A DNA stretch of 64,000 nucleotides from Rallus limicola (taxonomy: Eukaryota > Chordata > Aves > Gruiformes > Rallidae). Below the pieces are notes generated by a model. That model searched no databases. It saw only the letters and a list, made by a program, of their open reading frames with translations, and was not told the DNA's origin. This document shows positions 60,916 to 64,000 of this stretch, piece after piece. The stretch is taken from the NCBI GenBank assembly GCA_022605955.1, contig JAKCOZ010000058.1:1240001-1304000 (forward strand), given 5' to 3'. Each line of letters starts with the position of its first letter. Positions within the stretch are counted from its first letter, which is position 1. Position numbers and translations under genes: made by a program.

Positions 60916-62493
60916 CAGTAACATCAACAGCATTCAGTAACATCACCCAAAAGCTTACAGTAATTCTGAGATGACGCTGGAATCATTCTATCACCCATCT
61001 CTCTCCCTTACTCCCTACCACCAGGACTGATGCTCAGTTGAGTTCACTGTTGGCAAAGTAGTGGTTTTTATGCTTCGGGGTTTTTTTGGGGGGAGTGATT
61101 GGCAGGTCTTATTTAACTTTCTGCCTATATGTCACCCTGGTCTGTTTACCGGGGAAATATGGCAAGCACCAGCACCAATACAAGGCAGGAGTATACAGTT
61201 TAGGGAAGAGGAAGTCAGACAGCAAGCACTGTGTCACGTGAGTTAAAAATGCTGTTGAGCATCACACATACATGTGGCCTAGGCCCAGCTAACCCATGCT
61301 GGGTCACTTATTAACTATACAGGGTATTCACTGTTCAGCTCCCTTTTGTCACTGTGCATAAAACAAAGCAGAAGAGATAAGAAATCCATACACTTTAAGT
61401 AGATTTGTGAATTGCCCCTAAGTTACAAGGCCATGGCTAAAAAGTTAACAAAACAGTAATATTGAAGAGATTCAAGAGTGCAAATTGAAATAAGGGGTTT
61501 TTATAAACCTCCCCCTCTTTTTCCTCAGGAGTCTTTCAATGATTGAGCTGTCTTTTTCAATTAAGGAATTTAATATCCACAGCAACATTCCAAATATTCT
61601 CCAGAACTAGTCAAAACCAAAACAAACAGGGGTATGTACCAACTGGGGCAATAGGGGGAAAAAAATAATCATAAACCTCCATGATTTCTCATAAAACTCC
61701 TTGTTTTCTCAATGTATCCTAAAGGAAAAGTATGAATCAGGCTGTAAAAATTCTTTGGAGGTCATCTTAACAATAAGGAACAATGAGTAAGCAACCCAGC
61801 CCCTCTTCTCTTAGATGTAGTTTTCCCAGATAAAGAGACATCTACAAAACAAAGATTAGACTCCTGCCGAGGGTCAGTGGCCAGAAAAACTGCCTTTGTA
61901 ACTTGTAAACTGTCACTGGACGCTTCAGCCTAAGCTATTTCACAGCATGCTGCAGAGACAAACAATCAAGCACATTCTGATGCATCTGGATTCAAAGAAA
62001 GGGAACAAGCCAGTAACTTGCCTACATTAGCGAAATGCTTCCATTTCAGAGGCTCCCATTACATTGTTACATTTGTCCAATTTGTACTGCAAATTAGACC
62101 CCAGTTTTGTAACTGGGTTAAGCATTATGTCAGACATTGGCCAACCCCCAGCACACGGTGTCCAGTTCTTACAGACTGGATGACTGCTGTAAATTAGTTT
62201 TACTCTTCAATAAACCAAAACCAAGAGAATTGCCACAAAAGCGGTACCAAAAAAAAAAAAAAAAAAAAGGAAAAAAAAAGAGGAACAGAAGTTCAAGTTC
62301 TTCTCACATTGCATTCCACAAAGATCCACAGCCCAGACCTGGAAAGCTTGATTTTGGGATTTTGGGTCTTTTTTTTTTTTTTTTTCCCCCTCTCCATTAA
62401 ACGTCTCCGTTTCTCCGATGAGACACGTTCCATCTTTGTGCCCTTTCAGGTTTCATTTCTATGGCATGTTACTAACTCACACCAGCTTACTTC

Positions 62494-62546
62494 GCAGTTG
62501 CCAACAATAAAAAGATGCAGTTGCCAACAACAAAAAGATGCAGTTG
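62494..62546. repeat. 23-bp tandem duplication, about 2.3 copies
   Basis: Copies at 62494-62516 and 62517-62539 of a GCAGTTGCCAACAA-leading unit differ at one base; a third copy starts at 62540 and breaks off after GCAGTTG. Confidence 0.92.
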
Positions 62547-63798
62547 AGTTTTGTTAGTAACACTTTGGATCACAGGCTGTCTAAAAGTGAAAGACTGAAA
62601 TTAGACACGACTTCCCTCTTACGTGAAAATTCAGAATACAGTCTTTTAACTAGTGCTTCAGAGACATCCAATTCACAGAACTGATGGGCAAAGATGAGAA
62701 ACCTAAGTCTTTGGAACAGGCACTAAAATCCAGAGCTAGGCTCCTACACTGAAGTTACATTCATTTAACCTCCCTACACTGACAATCTTTGAGCAAGAAT
62801 GTAAATGGCACCAAGATCAACGGCAGCAATCCAGAGAGCAAACATTCCTCTAACCTGGCAGGTACAACACTCCCCTGCTAGGAAGCGTGGGTTTGAATCT
62901 CTCTAGAAACTGAAGTGAGATCTTTTACAGCTCAAGATAAAGCTTCAATACAGAGCAGCCATACAGAAACAAACACTACCACCTCGCTTTTAAAACCAAA
63001 GAGGACTACACATTTTAGGCTGCAACCTTCAAGCAGGACAGCATTTAAGACAGTTACCTTCAATGCCTCTTACCGGGTTGCCTGGACATCTCTTTACATA
63101 GATGCCATCACCTTGTGCAGATTTAAGAGCTGGCTGGTGCCAAGAGGGGGCAGCCCCACTCTTCCTTGCTCCAGCATCAAGCAGCCCCACTTCTCCCCCC
63201 AGAGACTGCCTCCCCCCCCAGAGACACTGATGTTTGTTACAACCCATTCGTTCCAGGTGGCAGTCTGGAAAAACTTTCATCCAGGGAGAATGAGGTAACT
63301 GTTTTCTATCAAGCTAGCAAGCTGCAATGGCTCAATACCCTGGCAGAGATGCAGCATGGACAATGTGACAGAAAAGGTAGGACCACACCCAAGACTAATT
63401 CCTTACTTAATTTTACATTCAGTACTTTCCTGAACTGTTAAGGCCTGACAGTTATCTGTCCAAAGGTCCCAAACCTTTAATTGTCAGACATGTAGGTACC
63501 ACAGCCTTCATTATGACCCATCAGCCAGCTGCAGACTACAGCTGGCATAGCAAACCAGACCCCTTACCACCTTATTACCGGTTTCAATACAGTGGTCAGG
63601 ATCTCAGAAGCCTGGTTGCAAAAATCTGACCGTCACACTTCAAAGTTTTGGCAGAACCTACTCTCTAGTTTTGCTGATCTGTCAATAAGCTTTATTCATG
63701 AGGTTATGAGCTTACTCAACAGTGGCTGACAGCTTTAGGCTACAAAATATGTCTGCATTCCCATATTTGTAAAAAAATAAGAACAGAGTGAAGGAGTG

Positions 63799-63839
63799 AA
63801 ATGCTATGTTCAACAATAGCATTTCTGCCATTGTTGAAC
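63799..63839. repeat. Two overlapping, mutually exclusive inverted repeats
   Basis: AAATGCTAT (63799-63807) pairs with ATAGCATTT (63816-63824). GTTCAACAAT (63808-63817) pairs with ATTGTTGAAC (63830-63839). Both stems are perfect, but they compete for the same bases. Confidence 0.85.
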
Positions 63840-64000
63840 TTCAGTGGAAATAACAATGGAAAACTACACATATTCCTTTCCTCAAAAGCCCTACTGTTTT
63901 GCCACTAGTCAGACAACTTTACAAGAGACAGATCCAGTGTAACTAAATTGTACCTAATTTGTGTCAGTCAGAAGCAGATTTAGTCAAAAGGCAAGTTCTC

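Larger units (their letters stand above)
56290..64000 (-). other. ADIPOR2 5' intron (partial)
   Basis: AT-rich DNA upstream of the ATG exon, with no CpG island and no recognised coding exon. It holds an LTR-like fragment at 60585-60915, an A-run at 62250-62269, a T-run near 62369-62385, a 23-bp tandem duplication at 62494-62546 and overlapping inverted repeats at 63799-63839. The region 57300-57850 looks less degraded than its surroundings and may be regulatory. The promoter and first exon are probably outside the window. Confidence 0.6.

Noticed and set aside
62860..62915. tRNA-like T-arm motif GGGTTTGAATCTC
   Set aside because: No acceptor stem, D-arm or A-box can be fitted upstream, so it is a chance match.

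Overview
This is vertebrate nuclear DNA, almost certainly from a bird. Two genes with normal vertebrate exon-intron structure face each other tail to tail. The spread repeats are CR1 LINE 3' ends, and one retroviral-type LTR resembles repeats I know from bird genomes. I cannot name the species. Exon calls rest on splice sites, exact phase agreement from exon to exon, and similarity to the human proteins as I remember them; no database search was run.

Layout, left to right. (1) 1-25,964, + strand: the last twelve coding exons of CACNA2D4, the alpha2delta-4 auxiliary subunit of voltage-gated calcium channels. They encode about 282 C-terminal residues, ending in a hydrophobic tail typical of GPI anchoring. 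The upstream part of the gene lies outside the window. (2) About 25,965-34,580: GC-rich convergent intergenic DNA with the CACNA2D4 3' UTR, candidate poly(A) signals and a small CpG-dense patch, but no recognised gene. (3) About 34,580-56,289, - strand: the complete coding region of ADIPOR2 (adiponectin receptor 2), seven coding exons giving 386 residues, with a long 3' UTR and two main poly(A) candidates. (4) 56,290-64,000: AT-rich DNA upstream of the ATG exon, best read as ADIPOR2 5' intron. No CpG-island promoter is seen, so the promoter probably lies beyond the window.

The two genes do unrelated jobs: a photoreceptor calcium-channel subunit, and a seven-helix receptor with ceramidase-type metal ligands. 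Their adjacency matches the human 12p13.33 gene order.

Most worth a second look are: an AT-AC (U12-type) intron between the second- and third-last CACNA2D4 exons; a previously unsuspected 15-nt candidate microexon at 3034-3048 with a near-ideal splice neighbourhood; a perfect 45-unit AAGGG array in a CACNA2D4 intron; a CR1 inserted inside an older CR1; and a G14 run just downstream of the proximal ADIPOR2 poly(A) signal. I found no CRISPR array, RNA gene, prokaryotic operon or wholly new multi-gene system.
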